From assembly GCA_047967505.1 (NCBI GenBank), contig CM106540.1: a stretch of 64,000 bases of DNA. One strand, given 5' to 3'. Positions 42,923-54,243 of the stretch are shown here, in pieces; within the stretch, counting starts at the first letter, position 1, and the number at the start of each line of letters is the position of its first letter. Both the position numbers and the translations under genes were made by a program. The notes beneath the pieces were generated by a model. The model was not told the origin of the DNA, ran no database searches, and was given only the letters and a program-made list of their open reading frames with translations. The stretch is from Dipteris shenzhenensis. Taxonomy: Eukaryota > Polypodiophyta > Polypodiopsida > Gleicheniales.

Positions 42923-43036
42923 TGCTGGAAATGGAAGCGAGACAACGCAAGAGAATGGAGCTGAAGCAATCTGGAATGAAATTGTAGCAACAACAATGAA
43001 CTACTAGCTAGGGTGGTTGCAGATTTAAAAGATGTG
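42923..43036 (-). mobile_element. 3' LTR fragment of copia B
   Basis: TGCTGGAAATGGAAGCGAG through AAAGATGTGTAGTGGC matches the LTR starts at 48796 and 49388. It is short and runs directly into RNase H coding sequence, so most of the LTR and the polypurine tract are deleted. Confidence 0.7.
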
Positions 43037-46012
43037 TAGTGGCTAACTCACCTACAAACTCAACCTCTAATGCTGCCCTGTACTCAGCCTCACATGAAGA
43101 GGTAGCCACTGTAGATTGTTTCTTGCTTAACCGAGAAATGCACGAGTGCCCAAGAAAGAAACAGGTAGCACTAGTGGACTGCCAAGTATCAAAATCACCA
43201 GCTCAATGTGAATTGTTGTAAGCATGTAAATGAAAGTCACCCCCCCGGGAAAGAGCAAACCAAGAGTTTGGGTGCCGTGCAGATAACGGAACACACGCTT
43301 CACAGCTTGCCAATGTGATGTCTTTGGATTGTGCATAAACCTGCTCAACTGGGACACTGATATTGAATGTCAAGATGTGTGTTGCATAAATAAATAAGGC
43401 ATCCCATGGCCTGGCTGTAAACAGAGGCATCAAAAGGTTCATTGGCATCATGAACATACAACTTAAGCCTCGGATCCATAGGAGTAGAGATGGGCTTGCA
43501 ATTCTGAAATCTAAACTGTTCTAGGAGCTTACCAATATACTTGGACTGCAGCAGTCCAATACCTCCATCATCTTGTATAAAGTGGATGCCCAAGTAATAG
43601 TGAAGCAACCCCAAATCTGACATCTCAAACATCTGCTGCGATTCAGCCTTGAAATCTGCATTTTTGCAGCATTAGTACGAGTGAACAGCAAGCATGTCAT
43701 TGACATAGAGAACAATGATGAGCACATCCCCCCCTTCCTTCCTGACATAGAGGGTGCTCTCATGTGGACTATTTTGCATTCCCTGGCTGGTAAAAAAGGC
43801 ATCTATCTTTGCATACCAAGCTCGAGGAGCTTGCTTCAAGCCATACAAAGCCTTTCTCAACTTGCATACTTTGTCTTCCTTGCCAGGTTCCACCAATCCA
43901 ATGGGCTGAGAAACATAGACCTCCTCCTGAAGGTCCCCATTCAAGAATTCAGTTTTACTGTCCAACTGATGGATTTTCCATCCATGAAATGCGGCCAATG
44001 CAACCACACACCTAATAGTGGTCATACGAGAAGTGGGAGCAAAGGTTTCATCATAATCTGTCTTTCTATTGTGCATAGCCCTTTGCTACAAGGCGAGCTT
44101 TGTACTTGTCAATGGACCCATCCGATTTTCTTTTGAGCTTGTACACCCACTTTGTGCCAATTGCCTTCTTGCCGGCAGGCAAGTCCACCAACTCCCAAGT
44201 GTGGTTTTCTTAATGGAGTCAATCTCCGCTTGCATTGCTTGCATCCAATGCACATTGTCTCGTGCATCATCAAAATTATCAGGCTCATCTGCCTCAAGTA
44301 TACTGCTGATTCAAGCAGACTCACAGAAATGGGTATCCTCAGCGTCTCTAGTGCCAGTCCGTGTATGGCTAGGAAGTGGTGCTAAAAGTTTGCTGTCCTC
44401 AAGAGTGCGGAGCAGCCAATAAGGTACTGATCTTTCTTCCTGCACTGCTGTACTTTCACATGCTACGGCATCATCAATCTCTTCTTGAGAAACAGGCTCA
44501 GCCATAGGCTGAACTGAGGCATCACCCTCTAGAGTATCTTGCTGCAAGGTCTGATTTTCCATTGGCATATCAGGTGCAGCATCAAAAGAAATGGGCAGCA
44601 GCCCGTCAGAGGGTTCAAAAGGACCCTGATTTCTGTCAAAACTAGCAAGGTTTGGACCATTCTTTTTCGAGCTTCTTCCTCTACTAACACCTTCTCGTAG
44701 AGTTCTTCATTTGTCTATTGCACGATGGGCAGATCTTGCATTTTCAGCAAAGATAACATCCCGACTAGTGATAACCCTTGGTCATGGGATTATAAAGTCT
44801 ATACCCCTTGCTTTTACTGCTGTAGCTAATAAATGTGCACTTCTTTGCCTTGTCATGAAGTTTACCATGCAACTCTTGAGGCATATGTGCATATGCTACA
44901 CAACCAAATGTGCGGAAATAGCCCACATTGGGCTTACGACCAAACAATGCTTGATAAGGTGCCATGACCTTAAGAGCCTTCATGGGACACCTGTTTAAAA
45001 TATGATTTGAGCACATGATGGCTTCCATCCAAAATTTGTGTGGCAACCCTTTTGATTTTAGCATGCATCTCCCCATCTCCGAAAGTGATTGATTTTTCCT
45101 TTCACCCTTTCCATTTTGTTGAGGAGTATACCTCACCGTAAACTGATGTGTAATGCCCCTCTCAACAAAAAATTGTTGTAGTGCCTTGCACATTTGAACA
45201 TGAGAGTCTGCAAACGGCATTCAGATTGATTTTCAACCAAGGCAACAAAGTGTTTGACCACATTGCTAATTTCAGACTTCTGCTTAAGAGCAAAGACCCA
45301 TGTGAAGCATCTATGAACGTAACATGATAAAGATGACCTCCAAGAGATGGAGTGCGCATGGGTCCACAAACATTAGTATGAACGAGCTGTAATTTTCGTG
45401 TAGCCCGAACTGCACCTTCCTTGGGAAAGGAAAAACGATGTATTTTACCCAAAATATAACCCCCACATATTTTGTTTGGAGGAGTCTCCAAACGAGGAGC
45501 CATCAACCATATTAAGCTTCTGCAATAAAATAAGGCTGCCATGATTTACATACCCACACTTCACATGCCATAACTCTGCATCTTGTATGGTAGAGTTAGA
45601 AGCCACAGAAGCTGAATATGCTTTTTTCTCATAGGCAAGCTGAAATAATCCGTGACATAATGTACTGGTGAAAACCAAGGCATAATCTCTCTCCTTGTCT
45701 CGGACCGTACATCTGTCATCCTCAAAGATGACCTAGTAACCTCTTTGAGAGAAAGAGGAGACAGAAAGTAAATTCTTCTTAATCCCATGGACATACAAAT
45801 CATCCCGAATGCAAAGATCTGAATTATCCACGGTTGTCAATGAAAGAAGAATCATTGGCACAAGAAATTGTTTTGCCAACCGGTGCACTAGATAACTTCT
45901 CAAAGAAAGATTTAATGGAGCTGATATGGCGGGAAGCACCGCTATCAAAGTACCATGTCTTAGCCGTCTTAGCCGTCTCATTCATGCTGAACAGACGTGA
46001 CTCCCAAGAAGT
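43037..46012 (-). pseudogene. copia B pol, multiply broken
   Basis: Minus-strand order from right: protease DSGAS-like region (about 45950), pre-integrase and integrase (45803-44765; FIDASHGSLLL, TPQQNGKGERKNQSLSE, MKALKVMAPYQALFG), hinge (44568-44311), RT (44076-43672 with TDYDETFAPTSRMTTIRC and QLDSKTEFLNGDLQEE; palm LYVNDML at about 43690 where the family has YVDD), then RNase H (43457-43037; ASHEEVATVDCF region on the complement). At least six frameshifts or stops. The Asn in YVND alone would disable RT. Antisense to the host gene. Confidence 0.9.
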
Positions 46013-46034
46013 TGTGAAGAGTGCAGTGGAAATG

Positions 46035-46037
<3 letters not shown>

Positions 46038-46076
<39 letters not shown>
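46038..46076. repeat. (GA)n microsatellite
   Basis: About 18 GA units in the U5-like end of the solo LTR; the sense family A LTR has a CT tract at the matching place (24432-24450). Confidence 0.95.
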
Positions 46077-46078
<2 letters not shown>

Positions 46079-46682
46079 TCACACACACACCACTTTGAGA
46101 AGGAAAGGCATAGGAGAATTGCAAGTGATCTCTGGAGAAAACCCTGCTACAACCGGGGGAAAACCTTGGAGCCAATGGGCTGCTCGAGAGCTTAGACAAA
46201 CAGCTCAACAACCAAGAGAACTGCTTCACTACCTTGCTCAAGTGCTACTGTGGGCTGGCTCTGCACCTCTGCCAGGCTTCACAATGAGATGATGAATGCT
46301 CAAGTGGGGGGGAGCCTATAAATAGCCCCTAGCCTCCTAGTCGGCCAGCATGGGGCTGGGCCGACCAATTGCCGACATGGCTGACTGATAGCCCTAGGGG
46401 GCCGATCCAAACAACCCCCTATATAGGGTTGCACAAGGCCCTAATGCATGGGCCAGCCAGCCAGCAGGCTAGGCTTTATAGCCGACTGCTCCTAGCCCTG
46501 CACCGGGATCTGTACAGCCTATATGAAGGGGCTGTGCCCTCTGCCCTCTAGCTGACCTGCTCATAAGGGAGCCGACTCGCTAGGCGCATCAAAAGGTGCT
46601 ACCACGCGGCAGCACAACAGGCCTCAAGAAGGCCCTGAATAGACCTGCACGTAGGCAACAACCTCTCCAACACTGGGTAGCC

Positions 46683-46775
46683 TGCCAACCCTACTCTACC
46701 TAAGCCTCACATGAGGGGCGGGCACACCCACAACACTGGCCCCTCATGTGAGGCTTAGGCAGAGTAGGGTTGGCA
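46683..46775. repeat. large hairpin-forming inverted repeat
   Basis: Arms of 37 bases (46683-46719 and 46739-46775) pair with one mismatch around a 19-base loop. The core is AGCCTCACATGAGGGGC against GCCCCTCATGTGAGGCT. It lies near the U3 end of the solo LTR. Confidence 0.92.
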
Positions 46776-46868
46776 CACCTACTCTACCCTAGCCTCACTC
46801 ACTGGGCGGGCACACCCACAAACAAGGCCCTCTCTCTAGGTGACATCAGGAGATGTTGACCTCCAACA

Positions 46869-47860
46869 GAAGCATCATAGCTGCAAGTAAAGAGGCCCAA
46901 TCATGCTCAACAAAATGGGCAGAAGTATCCTCAAAACCTGCATGATGAGGTGAGCCTAAAACTGCCATACCAGACTCTTTCTTCTTCTCTTTTGCAAGCC
47001 TCTTGGGTCATTCACCGATGTGATGATAAAGGCTTTTTGCAATAACGGCAATTGCCTTTATTGAATGGCTCTGAGGCATCCTTTTTATCTTTCCCACCTG
47101 CATGTACATGTCCATAACCACTATTAGAGGCATGACTTAGCTGAACTTTCTTTCGCGTCTTCTCTCCTGCAACAAGAGTGCTACCAACTCTTAATTGAAT
47201 GGCTTTGAGGCATTCTTTTTATCTTTCCCACCTGCATGTGCATGTCCATAACCACAGAGGCATGACTTAGCTGAACTTTCTTTCGCGTCTGCTCTCCTGC
47301 AACAAGAGTGCTACCAACTCTTAAAAGGTGAGGCGATTTTGATTTCCTTGCATCGAAAGGTTGAGAGACGTATGAAAAGAAAGATAAGACTCCAGCAAGG
47401 AGTTGAAAGTAATGGTAACAAGCTGTGAGTCTGGAAGGACCTCGTCAATGTTCAAGGGTTGTTCTCGCTAATCTTGAATCTGGGTGACGTGTTCCTGCAT
47501 AGAATCACCCTCATCCATGTGCACATTATCAAGCTCTCTGTGCAAATAAGAGACTCTCGCCTCATTACGAGTTTGATACATATGTTCCAAAATATCCCAG
47601 GCTTCTTTAGCAGTCCGGCAGGACCTAATATGAGGGACAGTAAACCTCTTGATATTGAGTGAAATCAAAGACACGGCTGGAGCATTACGAGTATCCTTCC
47701 TTCTTTGCTCAAGAGACCCAACTGAATGCTTGATTGTACTTGCAAAGGCAAACCCCAGTGGCACGAGGGCCAACAAATGCAAGCAATTGAGAGAGAGAAG
47801 AGTTCCCAATGCAAGTAGTAATTGATCTCAAAGTTTACCAAACCAAGACCCAAGAGAAGG
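46869..47860 (-). pseudogene. copia B gag relic
   Basis: The complement reads from right: SLISLNIKRFTVPHIRSC, AKEAWDILEHMYQTRNEA and SYLHRELDNVHMDEGDSM (47809-47468), a copia Gag of the same type as copia C (NEARVAYLRRQL). A degraded zinc knuckle (CRYCKKP, about 47045-47010) and the Gag tail EHDWASLLAAMM (about 46905-46870) follow. Frameshifts throughout, and a tandem duplication inside. Confidence 0.8.
47061..47323. repeat. 134-bp tandem duplication within copia B gag
   Basis: TTGAATGGCTCTGAGGCAT at 47061 recurs at 47195 with a change or two. The two units run to CTACCAACTCTTA (47193 and 47323). Confidence 0.88.
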
Positions 47861-48216
47861 GGCTGCGAAATGCCTCCAAAAAGAGCTCGAAGATGAGCTG
47901 AGTCTGACCTCCCGTGAGCTATTTGTGCTTTCCTTAAAGAATGCTTGCCTTAGCAAGCAATAAATGACTAATTTTTATCTTTGTTTTGAAAAAAAAAACA
48001 GCCAATCCCGAACTGTATGGACTGAAAATGCACATGTATATACAAAATATGAGCTGTCCTTGTACAATACTGCCCGAGACAGATTCAAAACAGCAAGGAG
48101 AAGTTCCAGAAGCTCCAAAACAGTCCCGTCAGTGGTAGAAAAGCTTCAAAACTGCAAAACAGTTCTGAAAAACACCTCGAAAGCGTGTCCAACCTTGAAA
48201 AACACATTGAAAAGTG
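47861..48216 (-). other. copia B 5' leader
   Basis: Non-coding A-rich sequence between the gag relic and the duplicated leader/LTR block; no other homology seen. Confidence 0.5.
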
Positions 48217-49557
48217 TCCAGCCCTCAAGAAATAGGCGCCCAGCCTAGGAATGATTGCTGCGTTTGAAAATCAGCAGCAATCCCACGAACAACAAGTTCA
48301 GCTGGCTGTTTTTGTTCAAAACGGGTCCAAAATGAGGTCGCCCAGCCCAGAAGAAGCTCCCAAAGTGCTCAAAAAGAGGCGCCGAGCCTTGGACTTACAG
48401 TAGGAGGCGGTGGCTGGTCCAAACCAGCTCGAAATCAGCATAAAACCCTCCAAAAACTGGTCAACCAGGTTCTGAACAGCGCTAGAACTTCTCCAGAAGT
48501 GACGCCCAAGCGAGAGAACCGTGTAGGAGGTGGCTGCCAGCAGAAACGAACTGTTTGGCCAAGTTCTTCACTACAAAAGTGAAGTTTTTAGGTCTTTTTG
48601 AGCTGGTTTTTTTCTCATGCATGGCATGATGTACTCCCACATTAGAGCTTGCTCTTGCGGTTTTCATTCATACTTAATGATGTAATTTTTTTGGGGAAAA
48701 AAAAGTGAAGTTTTTTGCGATAGAATCAAAGCTAGAGGGCGTGAGAGGCATGGTAAGAAGTATGGGAGTGAAGGGGAACCCACTCTGATGCCAAATGTTG
48801 GAAATGGAAGTGAGAAAACACGAGAGAATGGAGCCGAAGAAAGCTGGAATGAAATTGCAGGGACAATGAACTACAAAGCTAGGGTAGTCATAGAGATGAA
48901 ACCCTAGAATGAACCCTAACTAGGGTTAAAAGACGTGTAGTGGCCAGCCCTCAAGAAATAGCCTAGGAATTTTTGCTGCGTTTGAAAATCAGTAACAATC
49001 CCACGAAAAACAGGTTCAGCTGGCCGTTTTTGTCGAAAATGGGTCCAAAATGAGGTCACCCAGCCTAGAAGAAGCTCCCAAATTGCTCAAAAAGAGGTGC
49101 CGAGCCTTGGACTTGCAAAAGGAGGCGGTGGCTGGTCCAAATTAGCTCGAAATCAGCAAAAAACCCTTCCAAAACTGGTCACCCAGGTCCAGAACAGCGC
49201 TAGAACGTCTCTATAAGTGGCGCCCAAGCAAGAGAACCCTATAGGAGGTGGCTGCCAGCAAAAACGAACTGTTTGGCCAAGTTCTTCGAGATAAAAGTGA
49301 AGTTTTTTGTGACAGAATCGAAGCTAGAGGGCGTGGGAGGCGCGGTAAGAGGTGTGGGAGTGAAGGGGAACCCACTCTGATACCAAATGTTGGAAATGGA
49401 AGCAATTAAACATGAGAGAATGGAGTTGAAGCAAGCTAGAATGGAGTTGAAGCAATCTGGAATGAAATTGTAGGAACAACAATGAACTATAAAGCTAGGG
49501 TAGTCATAGAGATGAAACCCTAGACTAGACCCTACCTAGGGTTAAAAGATGTGTAAG
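48217..49557 (-). repeat. tandem duplication of copia B leader, PBS and LTR start
   Basis: Units 48217-48942 and 48943-49557 both start CCAGCCCTCAAGAAATA. Each holds the same leader, a PBS complement (CTCTGATGCCA at 48783 in the first; CTCTGATACCAA at 49374 in the second) and an LTR beginning TGTTGGAAATGGAAG (48796 and 49388). The first unit has about 125 extra bases. This arrangement could come from template switching at the PBS during reverse transcription. Confidence 0.82.
48575..48712. mobile_element. 125-bp insertion flanked by AAAAGTGAAGTTTTT
   Basis: The first leader copy contains sequence absent from the second, bracketed by two copies of about 15 bases, AAAAGTGAAGTTTTT. It holds a poly-T tract and, on the other strand, GAGCAAGCTCTAATG. 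Size and long direct repeats resemble a short retroposed element (SINE-like), but I see no clear tRNA-derived A and B boxes. Confidence 0.45.
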
Positions 49558-49605
49558 CAGGCCTTCTAGATTCATTCAAGAGTTGTACTTAGCTTCATGC
49601 TCAGG

Positions 49606-49880
49606 GGCGCGAGCGGGGGTTGGGGAAGGCGGGGGGGTGCGCGACATGCACGCAAGGGGGGGTACGCGACATGCGTGCAAGGGGGGGGCGAGGGGGGTTG
49701 TTGGGGAGGGGGGGTTATGCGACATGTGCGCAAGGGGGCGGGGTTGTGGGGGGGGGGACATGAGGGGGGGTACGTGACACGCACGCAAAAGGGAGGGGTA
49801 TGCGACATGCGTGCAGGGGGTGGGGGGGTGCATGGGGGGGTTCGCGACATGTGGGCAAGGGGGGGGGGCATGGGGGGGAC
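49606..49880. repeat. G-rich minisatellite with GCGACATG units
   Basis: Recurrent (G/C)GACATG(C/T)(G/A)(C/T)GCAAG followed by 5-9 G, about ten units. It interrupts the left LTR between CTTCATGCTC and the point where homology to the right LTR resumes (about 49970). G runs at this density favour G-quadruplexes. Confidence 0.9.
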
Positions 49881-50467
49881 ATAAATTTCTCTGCTACAAC
49901 AGTTGAGGTGACGAGGTGGCTCAGGGGATCGCAGGCAAACGCTGTTGGAATGGGCTGTGAGGTTTCAGAGCTGGTTGTACAAAGTATTGTTCTATTGCAA
50001 TAAAGACCTTCGGGGGGGTCCAACCCTTATTTTTGGGCCCTAGTGTTGCGCGTGCTGCGTCTCCTTCTTCTCTCCCTCAGTTCTATCGCGAAGAATCTTT
50101 GAGATAAGTGCTGCAATTTTGATTTTCAGATTTCAGTTTGTGTTCTCCAGTTTCCGCGAAATTCTTGTGAAATATTACAAAAATATTGCGTGGAAGTAGC
50201 AATCTTTGTCTGTGTCTCCCTCTCTCAGTCCCTCTCTCAATTAGTTTTGATTCCCAGAAGAAATCCGCTGCTGCCCATCGTCAGATGAAGCTATTAGATG
50301 CTGTTTTTCCCTGCTATATATGAAATTCGAAATCTATCTTGGTGATTATCTGCTGCGGATTGAAGATCTAGGCTGTGTTTCTACTAGCAGTGATTCGTTT
50401 TTAGGGTTTCAAAGTTGAATACACATTCGTTTTAGGGTTTTTGGTCCGGTTTTAGTGATATCAGAGC

Positions 50468-51142
50468 ATAGGATTTCCACTTTCCTTGGTGGAAACGGTC
50501 CAAGGCTAGCACACAGTTGTGAATCAAGGTGAGGTGCACTTGTTTTTGTATGTGTTCGAGTGCAGGAGGGTGAGGCGCACCAACTGTACCTCTTATGGGT
50601 TAAAGTGTTGGAACTTGGGAAGTTTTCGTCCAAGTTGCGGCTTGTTGGTATTGCGATAATTCTTCTATCTTAAATGGTGCGTTGTTCTATCAGCTAGATT
50701 TAGATTTAGATGCTCGTGTGGGAGAGACTAAAATGAAATTGTTTAGACTTCACAAGTAGTTGTAGCTTGAATGAATAGATTTGGACAACTTTTTTGATTA
50801 GCCTTCTCCTTTAGTGCTAGCCTTCGTCACGGCTGAGTTTGCCCTTCACCTCCAGAGTGCCGACAGAAACTCAGTACGAAGACTTTGTATAAATGGATGC
50901 TCAAGTATGTGTGGGTGTGTGGATTTGTATGTGTGAGAGCATACTTTTATACTATGGTCTACCCCCACTGTTGGGCATTGATGACGTCAGTGGGGATGTC
51001 ATAGTAGCCAGTCCCTGCTATGCGTGATGGAGTTTATGGTTTTCAATCTTATGAGTGACTATCGTGAGATTGAAACTACACTATGTTGTGTTTTTAGAGG
51101 ATGAGTTTGGGAATGTTCCTGGATTCATCTAGGTATATAAAG
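50468..51142 (+). other. internal region of the non-autonomous element
   Basis: No reading frame of note. 50753-51140 is the same repeat as 17361-17741, ending ATTCATCTAGGTATA. There is no obvious polypurine tract before the right LTR. Confidence 0.7.
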
Positions 51143-51855
51143 TGTTGGAACTTGTTCGTGCAATGTGTAGGACCTAAGAGAGTGCAAAAAGAACCCAAGA
51201 GTGGGGAGAAAAGCACAAAAAGCAGGTCCCACGAGGCGTAAAAGCATGGAAAAAGGGGCACCTCTTTAAGAAAGCAGGCCCTAGCTTTTTGGTAGGCCTA
51301 GTCTATAAAAGAAAGGTCCCAGGCCTCCCAGATTCATTCAAGAGTTGTACTTAGCTTCATGCTCTTTTCATAGTTAGTTGTATAAAGTATTATTCTATTG
51401 CAATAAAGACCTTTGGGGGGGGGGTCCAACCCTTATTTTTGGGCCCTAGTGTTGCGCGTGCTGCGTCTCCTTCTTCTCTCCCTTTGTTCTATCGCGAAGA
51501 ATCTTTGAGATAAGTGCTGCAATCTTTGATTTTGATTTTCAAATTTCAGTTTGTGTTCTCCAGTTTCTTTTGCGAAGTTCTTGTGAAATATTGCATGGAA
51601 GTAGCAATCTCTGTTCTCTCTGTCTCTCTCTCCCTCTCTCAGTTAGTTTTGATCCCAGAAGAAATCTGCTGCTGCCCATTGTTAGATGAAGCTATTAGAT
51701 GATGTTTTTCCCTGTTATCTATGAAATTCAAAATCTATCTTGGTGATTATTTGCTGCGAATCGAAGATCCACGGTGCGTTTCTACCAGCAGTGATTCATT
51801 TTTAGGGTTTCAAAGCGGAATACACATTCGTTTTAGGGTTTTTGGTCCGGTTTCA

Positions 51856-52305
51856 CATATCCACATATGCCGTGCATGCTCCTCTCTCCTTACCACCTAT
51901 ATGAGTGGTCTCATGTGTGATTTGAAAGGGACAGTTGCACCCCCGAGCCCCGTATCCCACTATCTCTCCTCATCTCCCTCCGATGGGCTGAATCTCATGT
52001 ATATCCTGTCATTGTGGGCAGTCCTCTCTCTGGGCTCTCACGTGTTTCAGTATAGAAGATCATGTCTCTGTCGGTGTATGTCTCTGAGAAACTCCTCGGT
52101 TAGACCAGCGGGTACCATTGCAATTCCATATTGCCATCTTCAGTGTATTTCGTGCCCTCATCTCATGGGCTCGACAGTGTCATGTGCTGTTCATTTTGCT
52201 CACTTTACCATCCTTGTACGCAGCCCATTTTCTTGCTTCTGTTGTTGCCATCCAGTGCACCATTCCCTCCCTCTGGTGTTCTTGCTGTAAGAGAGTGAGG
52301 TCATT
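51856..52305. other. no gene recognised
   Basis: Open frame 51721-52290 partly overlaps the LTR and is Ser/Cys-rich without family resemblance. I treat the stretch as degraded repeat. Confidence 0.35.
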
Positions 52306-53028
52306 GTCACGAGGATGTTGATTTCATGTGTAGCTAACCCCGTGGCTACTTCTGTGGTTACTTTGGCCAAGGGGACTGGCCTAGAGGAAGCACCCACTTC
52401 CTGGAAGTCTCTAGTCCAATTTTTAGTGCACCTACTAGGCCCAAATGCTAGGGGTTGAGGGGTCTAAATGTTGGGCGCAAGGGAAGCCAATGTTTCATTG
52501 GTTAGGAGGGTTAGGACTTTAATGTGGGGGCAAACCAACTGTTTAATTGGTTTGGAGGGTTGGAACATTAATGAGGGGCCATGTGGCAATCCCCCATCCA
52601 AGCTTCTTTCCCCCCCTCACCCTCCTACACGTTTTTCAACGTAACTTCATTGTTGTACGAGGTTGTTGTCACGAGGATGTTGATTTCATGTGTAGCTAAC
52701 CCCGTGGCTACTTCTGTGGTTACTTTGGCCAAGGGGACTGGCCTAGAGGAAGCACCCACTTCCTAGAAGTCTCTAGTCCAATTTTCAGTGCATCTACTAG
52801 GCCCAAATGCTAGGGTTGAGGGGTCTAAATGTTGGGCGCAAGGGGAGCCAATGTTTCATTGGTTAGGAGGGTTAGGACTTTAATGTGGGGGCAAACCAAC
52901 TGTTTAATTGGTTTGAAGGGCTGGAGCATTAATGAGGGGCCATGTGGCAATCCCCCATCCATGCTTCTCCCCCCCCCTCACCCTCCTACACGTTTTTCAA
53001 CGTAACTTCATTGTTGTACGGCTGATTT
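52306..53028. repeat. 362-bp direct tandem duplication
   Basis: GTCACGAGGATGTTGATTTC at 52306 and again at 52668. Both units contain GTGGTTACTTTGGCCAAGG, an ATTGGTT/CAATTGG-rich part and CCCTCCTACACG, and end CTTCATTGTTGTACG. They differ at a few percent of sites. No coding content. Confidence 0.92.
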
Positions 53029-54128
53029 TCATCTTTCTCAAGGTGTAAGGACCTTGGTTTTTGCTGCTGCCCACTTCCCAAGGTGATTGGAAGCTGTTTT
53101 TGCTAATTTCTGCTCAGATTTCAAAGCTGGAACAGCCGCCCAGGGCTGGCACGCATCCCTGGAGGCTGGGCAGCATATCTGCTGCAATTCAACCTGCTTT
53201 TGCTGCGTTGCAGCCCGTTTTTGCTGCTGGCATGTATCCCAAGGCAGCTCTCCTGCACTAGAACTTCTGGCACGCAGTCCAAGACCTGATTTCCAGTTGG
53301 TACATCATGTTTTCTTGATTGAACGACCCATTCTGAAGCCGTACGGGTTGTTCTGCACCTCCAGAGATCCTGTTGCAGATGTTTTAGCCTCTCTCTCCTG
53401 TTTCTGGCTTCTACACCTGTGAGCCTTGCTCTTCCTTCTCTTTTCAGCTCTCAGAATCTGTATCCTCACTTTCTCTCTCTTTTCCCCTTGATTGGAAGTC
53501 ATTTCTACACTCCTAGGGGCCTGGGCAGAGGATAGGTGCAAGATATAGCTTGCCCCTCTTCCATGGACAGTGGGTTGTAGGTAGAAACCCAATCACAGAG
53601 GGTATTCCTGGTGGGTGCCAGAGGAACAGATTGGTTGCAGTTTGATGCCTTGAGGCTATTTGAGCACTTTTGGGGATTTGCTTTGATGCCTTGTTACAGT
53701 CAGGTGACACAGTTGCCTTAGTTTGACCCTGGCATTGGGGTACTAGTGGTGCACTGGGATTGGATGCAGGTAGAGGCCTAGTGTGGGCTCTGGTAGTGGA
53801 GAATAAAAGGAGAATAGTATAAGGGTGTGCCCTCGTTGTAAAGTAGAATTCCACTTTTGAAGAATTAAATAAATACCAAAAGGGGCGCCACGGTATTTGG
53901 GGTCAGTGTGGTGTTTCGTGTTTGGTTCATTGAGCAGGGGCATTCTAGCGTAGCCTCCATCCAGTTTCTTTTTCAAAGTTGTTTCTAAGTGGTTTTGTGT
54001 TTAAGGAAGTGGTCGAAAGAGATGCAATGTGGTTATAAATGACATGGATGCTAAGCTAGTTATGCTTTATTGCCCTTTGGTTTACTGAAGGCCGGTTTCA
54101 GTCGTCATCCAAGTATCTAGCCCCTTTC
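53029..54128. other. no gene recognised
   Basis: Mixed-composition intron or repeat sequence. Short frames on the minus strand (53305-53854) show no family features. Confidence 0.35.
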
Positions 54129-54243
54129 TGAGTTGCCCTCATGCTCATGAGGGTAGACCTGTCCATTGCAGTCCGTAGTGTTGATCTAGCCCCTGGGCCC
54201 TTTCCGAGTTGCCCTCATGCTCATGAGGGTAGACCTGTCCATT
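54129..54243. repeat. 38-bp direct repeat with a CCCTCATG...CATGAGGG hairpin
   Basis: Two copies of GAGTTGCCCTCATGCTCATG... (54130-54166 and 54206-54243), each with the perfect palindrome-like CCCTCATGCTCATGAGGG. The second abuts the LTR at 54244. Confidence 0.9.

Larger units (their letters stand above)
46013..46868 (-). mobile_element. solo LTR (family A-like) inside copia B
   Basis: The block begins TGTGAAGAG and ends ...GACCTCCAACA, the complement of a TGTTGGAGGTCA LTR start. It is flanked by GAAGT (46008-46012) and GAAGC (46869-46873), a probable target duplication with one change. Gag sequence lies on the right and protease on the left, so it split a copia polyprotein. A CCTATAAATAG promoter-like motif lies at about 46319. 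AGTCGGCC-type repeats resemble other family A LTRs. Confidence 0.7.
49558..51855 (+). mobile_element. short non-autonomous LTR element (TRIM/LARD-like)
   Basis: Left LTR 49558-50454 (its 5' part missing, with a G-rich block inserted), PBS-like TGATATCAGAGC at 50456-50467, internal region of about 690 bases with no coding capacity, right LTR 51143-51855 (TGTTGGAACTTG...GGTCCGGTTTCA). The LTRs share long stretches (50047-50442 against 51453-51845). No gag or pol, so it would need another element's proteins. The internal end repeats sequence found at 17171-17741. Confidence 0.82.

Noticed and set aside
49572-50023. Pro/His-rich frames on the minus strand and Gly-rich frames on the plus strand
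   Set aside because: Products of the G-rich minisatellite.
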